36,129 bases of DNA from Fidelibacterota bacterium (lineage in GTDB: Bacteria; Fidelibacterota; Marinisomatia; Marinisomatales; CAZVFT01). Under the pieces are notes generated by a model. The model did no database searches. It was not told the DNA's origin and saw only the letters and a list, made by a program, of their open reading frames with translations. The translations under genes were made by a program, and so were the position numbers. Positions 7,979 through 16,742 of the stretch are shown here, piece after piece. The stretch spans positions 1 to 36,129 of the forward strand of contig JACNLN010000099.1 of NCBI GenBank assembly GCA_014381485.1, read 5' to 3'. Within the stretch, counting starts at the first letter, position 1. The number at the start of each line of letters is the position of its first letter.

Positions 7979-10348
7979 ATGAAAAAATTCATTGACCTGC
8001 GAAATCCTGATTTTGTAGTTGTTCTGGGTTTTATCCTGTTAATTTGTATACTGTTTAGTCCTGTTATTTTTCAGGGGAAAATGTTTGGCTCTCCCGATTC
8101 ACTGAATCCAAAAGCTGCATCAAATATACTGAATAAAAAAGCTGAGGAGACGGGTGAGTTTCTTCTATGGCAGCCGTGGATTTTCAGTGGTATGCCAACA
8201 GCGGAAGCATTTACGAATATCAGTAAGCTTTACTTTCCGTATTATATTTTCAAATTACTATTCATTCCTGGACTATTCATACAGCTAATCCATTTAATAT
8301 TTTGTGGTGTGGGGGGATATTTAGTCGGCAGGAAATTTAACCTATCAACGATTTCTGCATTTTTAGTAGGGGCGGGATTTATGATCACCCCTTTTATTTT
8401 AAGAATGATCGTATTTGGTCATGGCAGTAAGATGATGACCGCGTCTTACCTTCCGTGGATTTTCTTGTTAACACTGAAATTGTTTGAAAAACATCGAATA
8501 ATAGATATGGGTTTTCTGGCAATACTGCTGGGATTTCAGCTTCAACGGGGACATGCCCAGATTGTTTATTACACATTGATGTTCATAGGAGCTTATGTTT
8601 TATACCAGATTATAGTCGCTATTATCGATACAAAAGAACTTCAATCTGCTTTTAAAGGAACGGCATTATTTTTAGGTGCTATGGTATTAGCATCTGGAAT
8701 GGCGATGTTGGTATATTTGCCGTCAATGGAATATGCACCGTATTCTGTTAGGGGAGCGGGAGTAAGTGGGGGTGCTGATTATGGCTATGCTACAAACTGG
8801 TCTTTTCATCCGAAAGAGATGATTACGTTTTTAATTCCTTCTGCCTTCGGTTTCGGGGGACAAACGTACTGGGGACATATGCCTTTTACGGATTTCCCCA
8901 ATTATATGGGTGTTATTATTTTACTACTTGCTATTATTGGGTTGGTTCGCCGATGGGAGCAAGTAACATGGTTTTTCTTAGTAACCTCCATTTTAGCTCT
9001 TTTAATTTCATTTGGGAAACACTTCAGCTTGGTTTTTGACTTTTTTTACAATGTATTCCCATTTTTCAGCAAATTTCGTGTTCCGACTATGATTCTGATT
9101 CTCCTGCAGTTCAACGTAGCGATTTTAGCAGGCTTCGGATTAGATAGTTTATTAACGCTTAGAAAAAATGTAATTCCAAGATGGATATGGATACTGGCAG
9201 GAGTATTAGGTTTTTTTACATTGGTGTTGGTAATTGGAGAATTGTTCTTAAAATCAATCGTGAGTTCTGGTTTTACTGCTCCCAGAACGCAGGATCCTAG
9301 AATGATTCGAGCCATCAATGCTCTGCGGTGGGATCTCTGGTACGAAGATGCGTGGATTATGATTTTGTTTGTTACCGCATTCCTGGCTATGATTTGGCTT
9401 TGGATTAAACGAATGGTAAATCGAAATCTATTTCTGATTGGAATCGTTGCTGTAACCATTATTGATATTGGGATTGTAGATCAAAAAATTATTCAGCCAT
9501 CTCGCAAATCCGGTCGGGCTTCACAACTCATCAGCTCCAGAGTCATTCAGCGATACTTACAACCAGATAAGGTCATCAAATTTTTACAGGAGGATAAGGA
9601 GGGTCAATTCAGGATTTATGCTGTGGGACAATTGTTTAACGAATCACGATTTAAGGCATTTGGGATTGAATCAGTGGGAGGGTATCACGCAGCAAAATTG
9701 AAAGTTTATAACCGATTTCTTGAGAAGACTCGTAAAGCTTCAACCATACCTCTTATGAAGATGTTAAATGTTAAATTTTTAGTAAGCCCTCAAGAAATCA
9801 AACATCCAGACTTGGCCTTCGTTTATCAGGACAAATTGCTAACTGGACGGGGCTATATGAATGTATCTATTTACAAACTGAAGAAGAATCTTCCGAGAGC
9901 ATGGTTTGTTCAAGATGTTAACCATTTAGCTGACCAGGGCGAACTTTGGAGAGCTATTTCAGATCCTTCCTTTGACCCAGATTCGATAGCCTATGTGACA
10001 GAGCAAATAGATATTTCTGACGATTTAGGGAGAGGAAGTGTGGAAGCAATTAAAACCACTATTCACCAATTATCTATCGAAACGTCTTCAGATACGCTTG
10101 GATTTTTGGTCGTTAGCGAGGTTTATTTTCCTCTCAGGTGGAAGGCAAGTATTGATGGAAAACCTGCGGAGACGATAAAAGCAAATGGAGTAATTCGGGG
10201 CGTTATTGTTCCAGCTGGGGAACATAAAGTAGAATTCAACTACGATAAATCGTCGTTTCACAACGGAATAAAAGTTTCCCTTATATCATTTTTTATTTCG
10301 ATATGTTTTATTTCTTATGGGATAATTAAGAAAAGACGTGGCCGTTAA
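7979..10348 (+). CDS. YfhO-family polytopic membrane protein
   Basis: 789 residues. About a dozen TM helices occupy residues 15-510, followed by an extracytoplasmic domain of about 250 residues and one last TM helix (about 765-783) with a basic tail (KKRRGR). The first loop (residues 31-80, GSPDSLNPKAASNIL ... EFLLWQPWIFSGMP) and the segment FGHGSKMMTASYLPWIFLL match the YfhO family. Members are GT-C-like and, in Gram-positives, linked to glycosylation of teichoic acids and other surface polymers. Together with the flippase 7 bases upstream, this suggests surface-glycan modification on the outer face of the inner membrane. That role is inferred from family and context. Confidence 0.85.
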   Translation: MKKFIDLRNPDFVVVLGFILLICILFSPVIFQGKMFGSPDSLNPKAASNILNKKAEETGEFLLWQPWIFSGMPTAEAFTNISKLYFPYYIFKLLFIPGLFIQLIHLIFCGVGGYLVGRKFNLSTISAFLVGAGFMITPFILRMIVFGHGSKMMTASYLPWIFLLTLKLFEKHRIIDMGFLAILLGFQLQRGHAQIVYYTLMFIGAYVLYQIIVAIIDTKELQSAFKGTALFLGAMVLASGMAMLVYLPSMEYAPYSVRGAGVSGGADYGYATNWSFHPKEMITFLIPSAFGFGGQTYWGHMPFTDFPNYMGVIILLLAIIGLVRRWEQVTWFFLVTSILALLISFGKHFSLVFDFFYNVFPFFSKFRVPTMILILLQFNVAILAGFGLDSLLTLRKNVIPRWIWILAGVLGFFTLVLVIGELFLKSIVSSGFTAPRTQDPRMIRAINALRWDLWYEDAWIMILFVTAFLAMIWLWIKRMVNRNLFLIGIVAVTIIDIGIVDQKIIQPSRKSGRASQLISSRVIQRYLQPDKVIKFLQEDKEGQFRIYAVGQLFNESRFKAFGIESVGGYHAAKLKVYNRFLEKTRKASTIPLMKMLNVKFLVSPQEIKHPDLAFVYQDKLLTGRGYMNVSIYKLKKNLPRAWFVQDVNHLADQGELWRAISDPSFDPDSIAYVTEQIDISDDLGRGSVEAIKTTIHQLSIETSSDTLGFLVVSEVYFPLRWKASIDGKPAETIKANGVIRGVIVPAGEHKVEFNYDKSSFHNGIKVSLISFFISICFISYGIIKKRRGR

Positions 10349-10388
10349 ATAGACGTCATTTTTTACGATACATAAAATAATTACTACA

Positions 10389-10416
10389 TTGAGATCACTT
10401 ATATTTTTTGTAATTT
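10389..10416 (+). promoter_or_regulatory. Putative sat-cysC promoter
   Basis: TTGAGA (10389-10394), 16 bases, TAATTT (10411-10416). The longer element TAATTTTG (10411-10418) also fits the Bacteroidota -7 pattern TAnnTTTG, with a TTG about 20 bases upstream. Predicted transcription start is about 40 bases before the sat ATG. Confidence 0.5.
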
Positions 10417-10464
10417 TGCCGACCGAATAATTAAGTAATAAATCATTTCAGGAGATATTAATAA

Positions 10465-11607
10465 ATGATCGAACCACACGGTGGAAATCTTGTTGACTTA
10501 AAGACAATCGCAGCAACTGAGGATTTACGCGAAAACTCATCACTGGTTTTAACGGAACGTGGACTGGCAGATTTTGAAATGCTGGCAACCGGCGCTCTCA
10601 GTCCTTTAACCGGTTTTATGGCGAAGGATGATTATCTCTCTACCATAAATAATATGCGTCTCTCCAACGGATTGGTATGGAGTATCCCTATCACGCTTCC
10701 AATCACTTCGGATCAGTATGCTGATTTGAAAACGGCAGATGAAATAAATTTAAAAGATAGTACAGGTAAAGCTCTGGGAAAGATTTTTGTATCTGATATT
10801 TACACCTATGATAAACATCTTGAAGCGGAAAAAGTGTATCAAACCACCGATGATAAACATCCGGGAGTAGCTGCTTTGCAAATGCAGGGGGAATATCTGA
10901 TAGCGGGGGAGGTGGAAGTGTATTCACTTCCTGAATATGATATATTTCAGGAATATCGTTTAGCACCTGTTGAGCTGAGGAAAGTCTTTCAAGAAAAGGG
11001 GTGGCAACGGATTGTTGGATTTCAAACCCGAAATCCCATTCACAGGGCTCATGAATATATCACTAAATGTGCTCTGGAAATCGTGGATGGACTATTGATT
11101 CATCCTCTGGTGGGTGAGACAAAGTCAGATGATATTCCAGCATCTGTCCGAATGGAATGTTATAGAGCCATTCTTGATAATTATTTCCCGCACCGACACA
11201 CTGTTCTTGCTGTTTATCCTGCTGCGATGCGCTATGCTGGTCCGAGAGAAGCGATATTTCACGCTATCACAAGGAAGAATTACGGATGTACGCACTTCAT
11301 AGTTGGTCGTGATCATGCGGGAATTGGTAACTATTATGGTACCTATGATGCCCAGAAGATCTTTGAGAATTTTACCCGTGATGAACTCGGTATTGAGCCG
11401 CTCTTTTTCGAGCATGCGTTTTATTGTAAACGAACAGATTTGATGGCAACGACAAAGACATCAAGAGCTATGGATCATGAGAAGATATTTTTAAGTGGTT
11501 CTAAAGTACGTGAGATTCTGAAAAGTGGAGGACGATTACCTGAAGAGTTTACTCGTCCAGAAGTTGAAGAGATATTAAGGAGGCACTACAGCAATGAAAA
11601 AAAGTAA
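10465..11607 (+). CDS. sat: Sulfate adenylyltransferase (ATP sulfurylase)
   Basis: 380 residues, the normal length for the single-chain Sat type found in Bacillus, archaea and sulfur bacteria, distinct from CysD/CysN. It makes adenylyl sulfate (APS) and pyrophosphate from ATP and sulfate. Signatures: the nucleotide-binding motif QTRNPIHRAHE (187-197, with His193 and His196) and GRDHAGIG (281-288). The N-terminal PUA-like part includes GALSPLTGFM. The start has AGGAG upstream (around 10451-10455). It overlaps cysC by 14 bases, so both steps of sulfate activation are made together. Confidence 0.96.
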   Translation: MIEPHGGNLVDLKTIAATEDLRENSSLVLTERGLADFEMLATGALSPLTGFMAKDDYLSTINNMRLSNGLVWSIPITLPITSDQYADLKTADEINLKDSTGKALGKIFVSDIYTYDKHLEAEKVYQTTDDKHPGVAALQMQGEYLIAGEVEVYSLPEYDIFQEYRLAPVELRKVFQEKGWQRIVGFQTRNPIHRAHEYITKCALEIVDGLLIHPLVGETKSDDIPASVRMECYRAILDNYFPHRHTVLAVYPAAMRYAGPREAIFHAITRKNYGCTHFIVGRDHAGIGNYYGTYDAQKIFENFTRDELGIEPLFFEHAFYCKRTDLMATTKTSRAMDHEKIFLSGSKVREILKSGGRLPEEFTRPEVEEILRRHYSNEKK

Positions 11608-12157
11608 TCCATTAAAACCAGGTGATAACAATTTAAAAGGAGTTGGTATCTGGATGACCGGTTTATCCGGTGCAGGTAAAACAACTATATCAATATTTTT
11701 GGAAAAAAGGCTCATTGAAATGGACTATCGAGTTCAAAGACTTGATGGTGATATTGTTAGACAGGATTTGACAGCTGACCTTGGGTTTAGTAAAGAAGAT
11801 CGGGATAGAAATATCCAGCGGGTATCATTTGTCGCCCATTTACTGGTTAATCAGGGGATTGTTGTTCCCTGTGCCTTTATTTCTCCTTACTGGGAAGAGA
11901 GGCAGTACGCGAGGGATAAAATCGGCCGATTTATTGAAGTTTTTGTAGAGTGTCCACTGAAAGTATGTGAGAAGAGGGATGTAAAAGGTTTATACGCCAA
12001 AGCAAGAGCAGGTGAAATTAAAGGTTTTACTGGTGTTGATGACCCTTACGAGATACCGAAAAATCCTGAAATTGTAGTTCATACTGACAAAATGACTTTG
12101 GAAGATGAAGTTGAAATAATTATAGATTACCTTAAAGAACACAACTATATTGTTTAA
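11594..12157 (+). CDS. cysC: Adenylyl-sulfate kinase (APS kinase)
   Basis: 187 residues, typical for CysC. It phosphorylates APS at the 3' position with ATP to give PAPS. The P-loop GLSGAGKT is at residues 23-30; the APS-binding region (DGDIVRQDLTADLGFSKEDR) and the lid segment (KARAGEIKGFTGVDDPYE) are both present. The AGGAGG inside the end of sat lies 10 bases before the ATG, consistent with coupled translation. No PAPS reductase is nearby. PAPS may therefore feed sulfotransferases or a reductase encoded elsewhere. Confidence 0.96.
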   Translation: MKKSNPLKPGDNNLKGVGIWMTGLSGAGKTTISIFLEKRLIEMDYRVQRLDGDIVRQDLTADLGFSKEDRDRNIQRVSFVAHLLVNQGIVVPCAFISPYWEERQYARDKIGRFIEVFVECPLKVCEKRDVKGLYAKARAGEIKGFTGVDDPYEIPKNPEIVVHTDKMTLEDEVEIIIDYLKEHNYIV

Positions 12158-12210
12158 TCACTCCCTGGATTCACAGAAATTACTTTCACAATGAAATCAA
12201 TGGTGGAAAA

Positions 12211-13398
12211 ATGAAAATTTACCAACAGGTTGGGAATATCAAAGCAGCTCTCTTTCTGGGTGGTATCCTTCTTGTTGGTAGTTTATTGTTTTATACTCAA
12301 TCAATAATTGATGATCTAAGAAAAGAGAGCAGAGAAGTTGTGTCTCTGTATGCTCAACTTATGGTCCACGGGGTTACAGAATCTGAGGATGCAGAACTTG
12401 ATTTCATTTTTCGTGAGATTATCCAGAAGGTCAAGTTTCCAGTCATCTATTCTGGTGATGATAACATCCCTATCAACTGGAGGAATCTAACTGGAGATGA
12501 AACGTTGGATGTTGAGGTTGTACAAAAATATATGGTACAAATGGATAAACAGAATTCTCCAATACCTCTTGTGTATTCTTTAAAACGTGGTACAGGGCAG
12601 GCCGAGGAGCTGGTATTGGGATATTTTCACTATGGTGATTCAAAATTAATTCGACAGCTCCAATGGTTACCCTATATTGAGATCGGTGCGGTGGCATTGT
12701 TTATATTTTTAGGATTTGTTGGATTTCAGGTCATTCGGAATAATGAGAAACGGAATATATGGTTTGGTCTGGCAAGAGAGACAGCTCACCAGTTAGGGAC
12801 GCCTGTATCTTCGTTAATGGGATGGCTTGATCGAATGAGGGAATATCCAGAAAAATCGAAAGAGATTGTACCAGAAATAGAGAAAGATATGGGTCGATTA
12901 CAACAGATCAGCGACAGGTTTTCAAAAATGGGATCTCCTCCGAGATTGGAAAAGATAAATTTGAACGAACTTATCCATTCCGTTCTTGGTTATTTCGAAC
13001 GTCGTTTACCAAAAACAGGGAGAGCGATCTCACTGGAGTTTCAAGAAAAAAAAGATGTTTTTGTACTGGGTAATTCTACTATCCTATCGTGGGCTATCGA
13101 AAATATTGTTAAAAATGCTGTGGATTCAATTGAAGGTAATAAAGGTAGAATTTCTCTATCGATTCATTATGATAATCGGAAAGTGGTGCTCAACATAACC
13201 GATACTGGAAGAGGAATTCCAAAAAGCGATGTGAAGAATGTGTTTCGTCCGGGTTACAGCACAAAAAAACTGGGGTGGGGATTGGGACTTAGCTTGACAA
13301 AACGCATCATCGAGGAATTCCATAATGGAAAAATAAAAATTACTGCTTCTGAAATAGGAGAAGGTACTACATTCGAAGTTCGTCTTCCTACAGATTAA
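12211..13398 (+). CDS. Membrane sensor histidine kinase (orphan)
   Basis: 395 residues with GGTGG before the ATG. TM helices at about residues 12-30 and 152-173 enclose an extracytoplasmic sensor region of about 120 residues. The cytoplasmic part has an H-box ETAHQLGTPVSSLMGW with phosphoacceptor His193, then a HATPase domain with N-box (ENIVKNAVDSIEGN), G1 (DTGRGIP) and G2 (GWGLGLSLTKRI). The HQLGTP version of the H-box is common among FCB histidine kinases. No response regulator is adjacent, so its partner must lie elsewhere. A terminator hairpin follows. The stimulus is unknown. Confidence 0.9.
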   Translation: MKIYQQVGNIKAALFLGGILLVGSLLFYTQSIIDDLRKESREVVSLYAQLMVHGVTESEDAELDFIFREIIQKVKFPVIYSGDDNIPINWRNLTGDETLDVEVVQKYMVQMDKQNSPIPLVYSLKRGTGQAEELVLGYFHYGDSKLIRQLQWLPYIEIGAVALFIFLGFVGFQVIRNNEKRNIWFGLARETAHQLGTPVSSLMGWLDRMREYPEKSKEIVPEIEKDMGRLQQISDRFSKMGSPPRLEKINLNELIHSVLGYFERRLPKTGRAISLEFQEKKDVFVLGNSTILSWAIENIVKNAVDSIEGNKGRISLSIHYDNRKVVLNITDTGRGIPKSDVKNVFRPGYSTKKLGWGLGLSLTKRIIEEFHNGKIKITASEIGEGTTFEVRLPTD

Positions 13399-13424
13399 TT
13401 CATCTTGTATGTATGAGAAAAATA

Positions 13425-13446
13425 AAAACCCCAATTTTGGGGTTTT
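13425..13446. terminator. Bidirectional rho-independent terminator
   Basis: AAAACCCC-aatttt-GGGGTTTT: an 8-base-pair stem flanked by A-rich sequence on the left and U-forming T's on the right arm. It lies between the convergent histidine kinase and superoxide dismutase genes and can serve both strands. Confidence 0.8.
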
Positions 13447-13475
13447 ATACGTTTAAGGAATTGTGAAAATCTGAT

Positions 13476-14057
13476 TTATACTTGAAGATTTTTAGCTATG
13501 AAATCCCAATTGATAATGTTCCAGAATGCTTCAATATATTTCGGTCGAGCATTCCGGTAATCAATGTAGTACGCGTGTTCCCAGACATCACATGTGAGCA
13601 GTGCTGTTTTTCCTAAGGTCATAGGAGTTCCAGCGTTGCTGGTGCTCATAATTTCTAAGGATCCATTTTCATTTTGCACCAACCACGCCCAACCAGAACC
13701 AAATGTGGTGATAGCTGTTTGCGAGAATTCGGTTTTAAATTCATCAAAGGAACCGAAGGTAGAATTCAGAAGAGATATCACTTCACTTGAAGGTTCACTA
13801 CCTCCATTTGGACTCAAACAATTCCAGTAGAAGGAGTGGTTCCAGTGTTGAGCACTATTATTGAAAATTCCTCCTGGGGAAGTTAAAATGATATCTTCCA
13901 GGGTTTTATTCTCAAATTCAGTACCTCCGATAAGTTTGTTGAGATTATCGATGTACGCTTTATGATGTTTTCCATGATGATAGTCCAGGGTTTCTGAAGA
14001 TAGAAAAGGTTCAAGAGCGTCCTTTTCAAATGGAAGTTCAGGTAATTGATGTAACAT
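13476..14057 (-). CDS. sodB: Superoxide dismutase, Fe-type (Fe/Mn family)
   Basis: 193 residues, full length for the Fe/Mn family. It converts superoxide to oxygen and hydrogen peroxide in the cytoplasm. Metal ligands: His27 (in YHHGKHH), His74 (in AQHWNHSFYW), Asp157 and His161 (in DVWEHAYYIDY). Gln70, within the AQHWNH stretch, is the position usual for Fe enzymes. No signal peptide is seen. AAGGAGAG lies about 5 bases before the ATG. It is a stand-alone gene convergent with the kinase gene and downstream of ftsZ with its own predicted promoter. Metal preference is inferred and could be cambialistic. Confidence 0.95.
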   Translation of the reverse strand: MLHQLPELPFEKDALEPFLSSETLDYHHGKHHKAYIDNLNKLIGGTEFENKTLEDIILTSPGGIFNNSAQHWNHSFYWNCLSPNGGSEPSSEVISLLNSTFGSFDEFKTEFSQTAITTFGSGWAWLVQNENGSLEIMSTSNAGTPMTLGKTALLTCDVWEHAYYIDYRNARPKYIEAFWNIINWDFIAKNLQV

Positions 14058-14120
14058 TTTTCACTCTCCTTTATAATTTTTCAGACATTTTTCACCCGTT
14101 GTTACTTCAGTAATCCTGCG

Positions 14121-14149
14121 AAATTATCGTAACCTTTGGGGTTTAACAA
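14121..14149 (-). promoter_or_regulatory. Putative sodB promoter
   Basis: On the minus strand: TTGTTA (14149-14144), 17 bases, TAATTT (14126-14121). The predicted start site is about 57 bases upstream of the sodB ATG. The -35 hexamer is the last six bases of the palindrome at 14144-14163. Confidence 0.5.
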
Positions 14150-14163
14150 ATAGATATTTGTTA
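14144..14163. promoter_or_regulatory. 20-bp palindrome, possible operator
   Basis: A perfect inverted repeat, TAACAAATA-ga-TATTTGTTA on the plus strand, in the 113-bp ftsZ-sodB gap. It overlaps the -35 of the predicted sodB promoter and sits 8 bases past the ftsZ stop. It lacks a T-tract, so it suits a dimeric regulator better than a terminator. It does not match the usual Fur or PerR consensus closely. Confidence 0.45.
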
Positions 14164-14170
14164 TTGTTCC

Positions 14171-15346
14171 CTATTGATGTCGCTGTCTGATAAATGCTGG
14201 AATATCCATATCATCATCGAAGTGAAGGACTTGGCTATCGTCTTCCGAATTATCTATGCTTTTACTTTCTACTTTTTTTGCGAATGTAGGAGTATTATGC
14301 TGGTTGTGAACCGCAATAGCTTCAGCTCGAAAACGAGGAATTTTTTCAGTCACAGTTGATTTTTCAGCTTCAATATATTTCGGTCTTCGGTTGAATCCCG
14401 TAGCAATCACTGTTATACTGATTTCCCCATCTTTTATTGTAGGATCAATGACGGCACCGAAAATGATATTAGCATCCTGACCAGCTTCCTCGAATATGAT
14501 GGAAGTAGCCTCGTCAACTTCATGTAGAGTTAGATTGTCCCCGCCAGTGATATTAACAAGAACTCCCTGAGCACCACTAATATTAACTTCTTCCAGCAGA
14601 GGACTGGAGATGGCTTGCTGGGCAGCTAATACAGCTCTTTCCTCGCCAGATGCAATTCCTGTGCCCATTATAGCGTCCCCCATATCTCTCATTATTGTAT
14701 CCACGTCGGCAAAATCAAGGTTGATAAGTCCATGGACACTGATTAGATCTGAGATTCCTTTGGTAGCTTGAAGCAAAACAGCATCGGCCATACTGAAGGC
14801 TTCGATGATTGTTGTAGATTTATCAACAATGTTGAGAAGTTTTTGGTTAGGGATGACGATTTGAGTATCGCAGCTTTTCTGCATCTCCTCAATCCCAGCA
14901 AGAGCCCTGTCCATTCGTTTTGGTCCTTCAAAATGGAATGGTTTTGTAACAACTCCTACTGTGAGAGAATTAGACTCTCGGGCGATCTGGCTGATTACTG
15001 GAGAAGCTCCAGTTCCCGTACCACCACCCATTCCTGCAGTAACGAACACCATATCAGCACCTTCGATAATGTTTGCTACCGCCTCCCTTTCCGACTCAAT
15101 AGCCTCTCTTCCTAAATCAGTTTTGGCTCCAGCTCCTAATCCCTTCGTCAAATTCTTCCCAATCTGGATTTTTGTTTCAGCCTTGTTGTTGTCAAGATCC
15201 TGAGCATCAGTGTTGATTGCTATAAATTCTACTCCTTCAAGACCTGACGAAATCATTCGATTAAGAGCGTTTCCACCTGCACCACCTACACCTATGACTT
15301 TTATCTTTGCTTTCTGATCTCCCAGACTATCGAACTCAAATAGCAT
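14171..15346 (-). CDS. ftsZ: Cell division protein FtsZ
   Basis: 391 residues. Tubulin-like GTPase that polymerises into the division ring. N-terminal nucleotide-binding segments VIGVGGAGGNALN and the tubulin signature GGGTGTG (107-113) are intact, as is the T7-loop region (NLDFADVDTIM). A variable linker follows residue about 320, then the conserved C-terminal peptide DIPAFIRQ that docks FtsA. AAGGAGG lies upstream of the ATG. It is the last gene of the dcw cluster, separated from ftsA by 130 bases containing an inverted repeat. Confidence 0.98.
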   Translation of the reverse strand: MLFEFDSLGDQKAKIKVIGVGGAGGNALNRMISSGLEGVEFIAINTDAQDLDNNKAETKIQIGKNLTKGLGAGAKTDLGREAIESEREAVANIIEGADMVFVTAGMGGGTGTGASPVISQIARESNSLTVGVVTKPFHFEGPKRMDRALAGIEEMQKSCDTQIVIPNQKLLNIVDKSTTIIEAFSMADAVLLQATKGISDLISVHGLINLDFADVDTIMRDMGDAIMGTGIASGEERAVLAAQQAISSPLLEEVNISGAQGVLVNITGGDNLTLHEVDEATSIIFEEAGQDANIIFGAVIDPTIKDGEISITVIATGFNRRPKYIEAEKSTVTEKIPRFRAEAIAVHNQHNTPTFAKKVESKSIDNSEDDSQVLHFDDDMDIPAFIRQRHQ

Positions 15347-15424
15347 GTTCGATCCTCCTTTCTATTTTATTGTTGGTTAATGAAGATTATTTTGAAATGG
15401 TTTTTTTCTCTCTTATGGTTGTTG

Positions 15425-15451
15425 AATATCAATGAATTTTCAGTTGATATT
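15425..15451. repeat. Inverted repeat in ftsA-ftsZ gap
   Basis: AATATCAA (15425-15432) and TTGATATT (15444-15451) are reverse complements with an 11-base loop, in the longest gap of the dcw cluster (15347-15476). It could be an operator, a weak attenuator or part of an internal ftsZ promoter; there is no T-tract. Confidence 0.35.
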
Positions 15452-15476
15452 AAAATGGATGTACAAAGTAAATCCA

Positions 15477-16733
15477 TTAGAGTAACTCCCCAAACCAATC
15501 CTTCACCCGTTGTAATACCTGTCTAAGAATGGTGTCTTCACTGTCTCCCAGGTTGAAATCTTCCCCCATAATAGAGTCGTACTGGATCAGTCCAATAGCT
15601 TCAGCATAAATGGGACTGGCTGCTATATCTACGACGCCACCGATTCCCTTCGGAATCCCGATTTTAACAGGACCTCCAATAACTTCCTCTGCAAGACTTG
15701 TTATATTCCGTAACAGGGCACCACCTCCAGTCAGAACAACACCGAAAGTAAGGGGATTCTTGACATCTGACCGAAGTATCTCAGTTTTTACTAGTTGGAA
15801 AATTTCTGACATCCTGGCTTCTACATAACGGGATACTTCGTGTTCGGATACATGTCTGGTGACCTCTTCAGGCCCATGTGGTAGTTCAAAATCAAGATCC
15901 GTTGAAGCCATAGAAGCCTTTGCTGAACTATACTTAAGTTTGATTTCCTCAGCTTCTTCTAAAGAGACCTGAAGCATCATAGCTATGTCATTTGTGATAT
16001 TATTACCACCGATAATAATAGAAGCGGTGTGTCTCACTGAGCCTTCGAAAAAGACAGATATATCAGTGGTACTTCCGCCAATATCGATGAGTACAATTCC
16101 TAACTCTTTTTCATACGGTTCCAGCGTAGCAGAGGCTGATGCAAGGGGTCTGAAAATAAATCCTATCACTTCAATGCCTGCTTCCTCTACACACTTTGTG
16201 ATATTTTTAATTGATGAAGAAGATCCGGTCACAAGGTGTACTTTTGCTTCCAATCGTCGCCCAACCATTCCAACTGGATTTTTTATTCCACCCTGATCAT
16301 CCACCACATATTCCTGAGGTAAAATGTGGATGATTTCCCGATCAATGGGGAGGGAAATCGCTTTTGCCATATCGAGAACACGATTGATTTCAGAATTGGA
16401 TATTTCGTTAACCTGAGTTATCGGGGGACCATTTTTAGAGATGGCGATAGCCCCCTGAGTGTTGATTCCTCGAATGTGATCCCCAGAAATTCCGACAAAG
16501 GAATTTTTAACTTTGACGTTGGCCATCTTCTCAGCCAGTTTCACTGCTTTTTCTACAGATTGTACCATCTCATCCATATTAACAACGACACCCTTTTTCA
16601 TTCCCCGTGAAGCAACAAGACCTGCTCCCACGAGCTTCATACCGTTTGTTTTCTCATCAGGCTGGGCAATGATACAGCAGACCTTTGTAGTACCAATATC
16701 CAGTCCTACACTGATTCTTTTTTCCTGTACCAT
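15477..16733 (-). CDS. ftsA: Cell division protein FtsA
   Basis: 418 residues. Actin-like ATPase that tethers FtsZ to the membrane and recruits the divisome. The phosphate-1 motif (VGLDIGTTKVCC), the SHS2/1C domain (about 85-165), phosphate-2 (IDIGGSTTDISVF) and the adenosine motif (VVLTGGGALL) are in order. The C-terminus ILRQVLQRVKDWFGELL is an amphipathic membrane-targeting helix. AAGGTG lies 5 bases before the ATG, just after the ftsQ stop. Confidence 0.97.
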   Translation of the reverse strand: MVQEKRISVGLDIGTTKVCCIIAQPDEKTNGMKLVGAGLVASRGMKKGVVVNMDEMVQSVEKAVKLAEKMANVKVKNSFVGISGDHIRGINTQGAIAISKNGPPITQVNEISNSEINRVLDMAKAISLPIDREIIHILPQEYVVDDQGGIKNPVGMVGRRLEAKVHLVTGSSSSIKNITKCVEEAGIEVIGFIFRPLASASATLEPYEKELGIVLIDIGGSTTDISVFFEGSVRHTASIIIGGNNITNDIAMMLQVSLEEAEEIKLKYSSAKASMASTDLDFELPHGPEEVTRHVSEHEVSRYVEARMSEIFQLVKTEILRSDVKNPLTFGVVLTGGGALLRNITSLAEEVIGGPVKIGIPKGIGGVVDIAASPIYAEAIGLIQYDSIMGEDFNLGDSEDTILRQVLQRVKDWFGELL

Positions 16734-16742
16734 ATCAGCACC

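Noticed and set aside
14144..14163. Palindrome as ftsZ terminator
   Set aside because: The stem is entirely weak base pairs and no T-tract follows on the minus strand; an operator reading is better.
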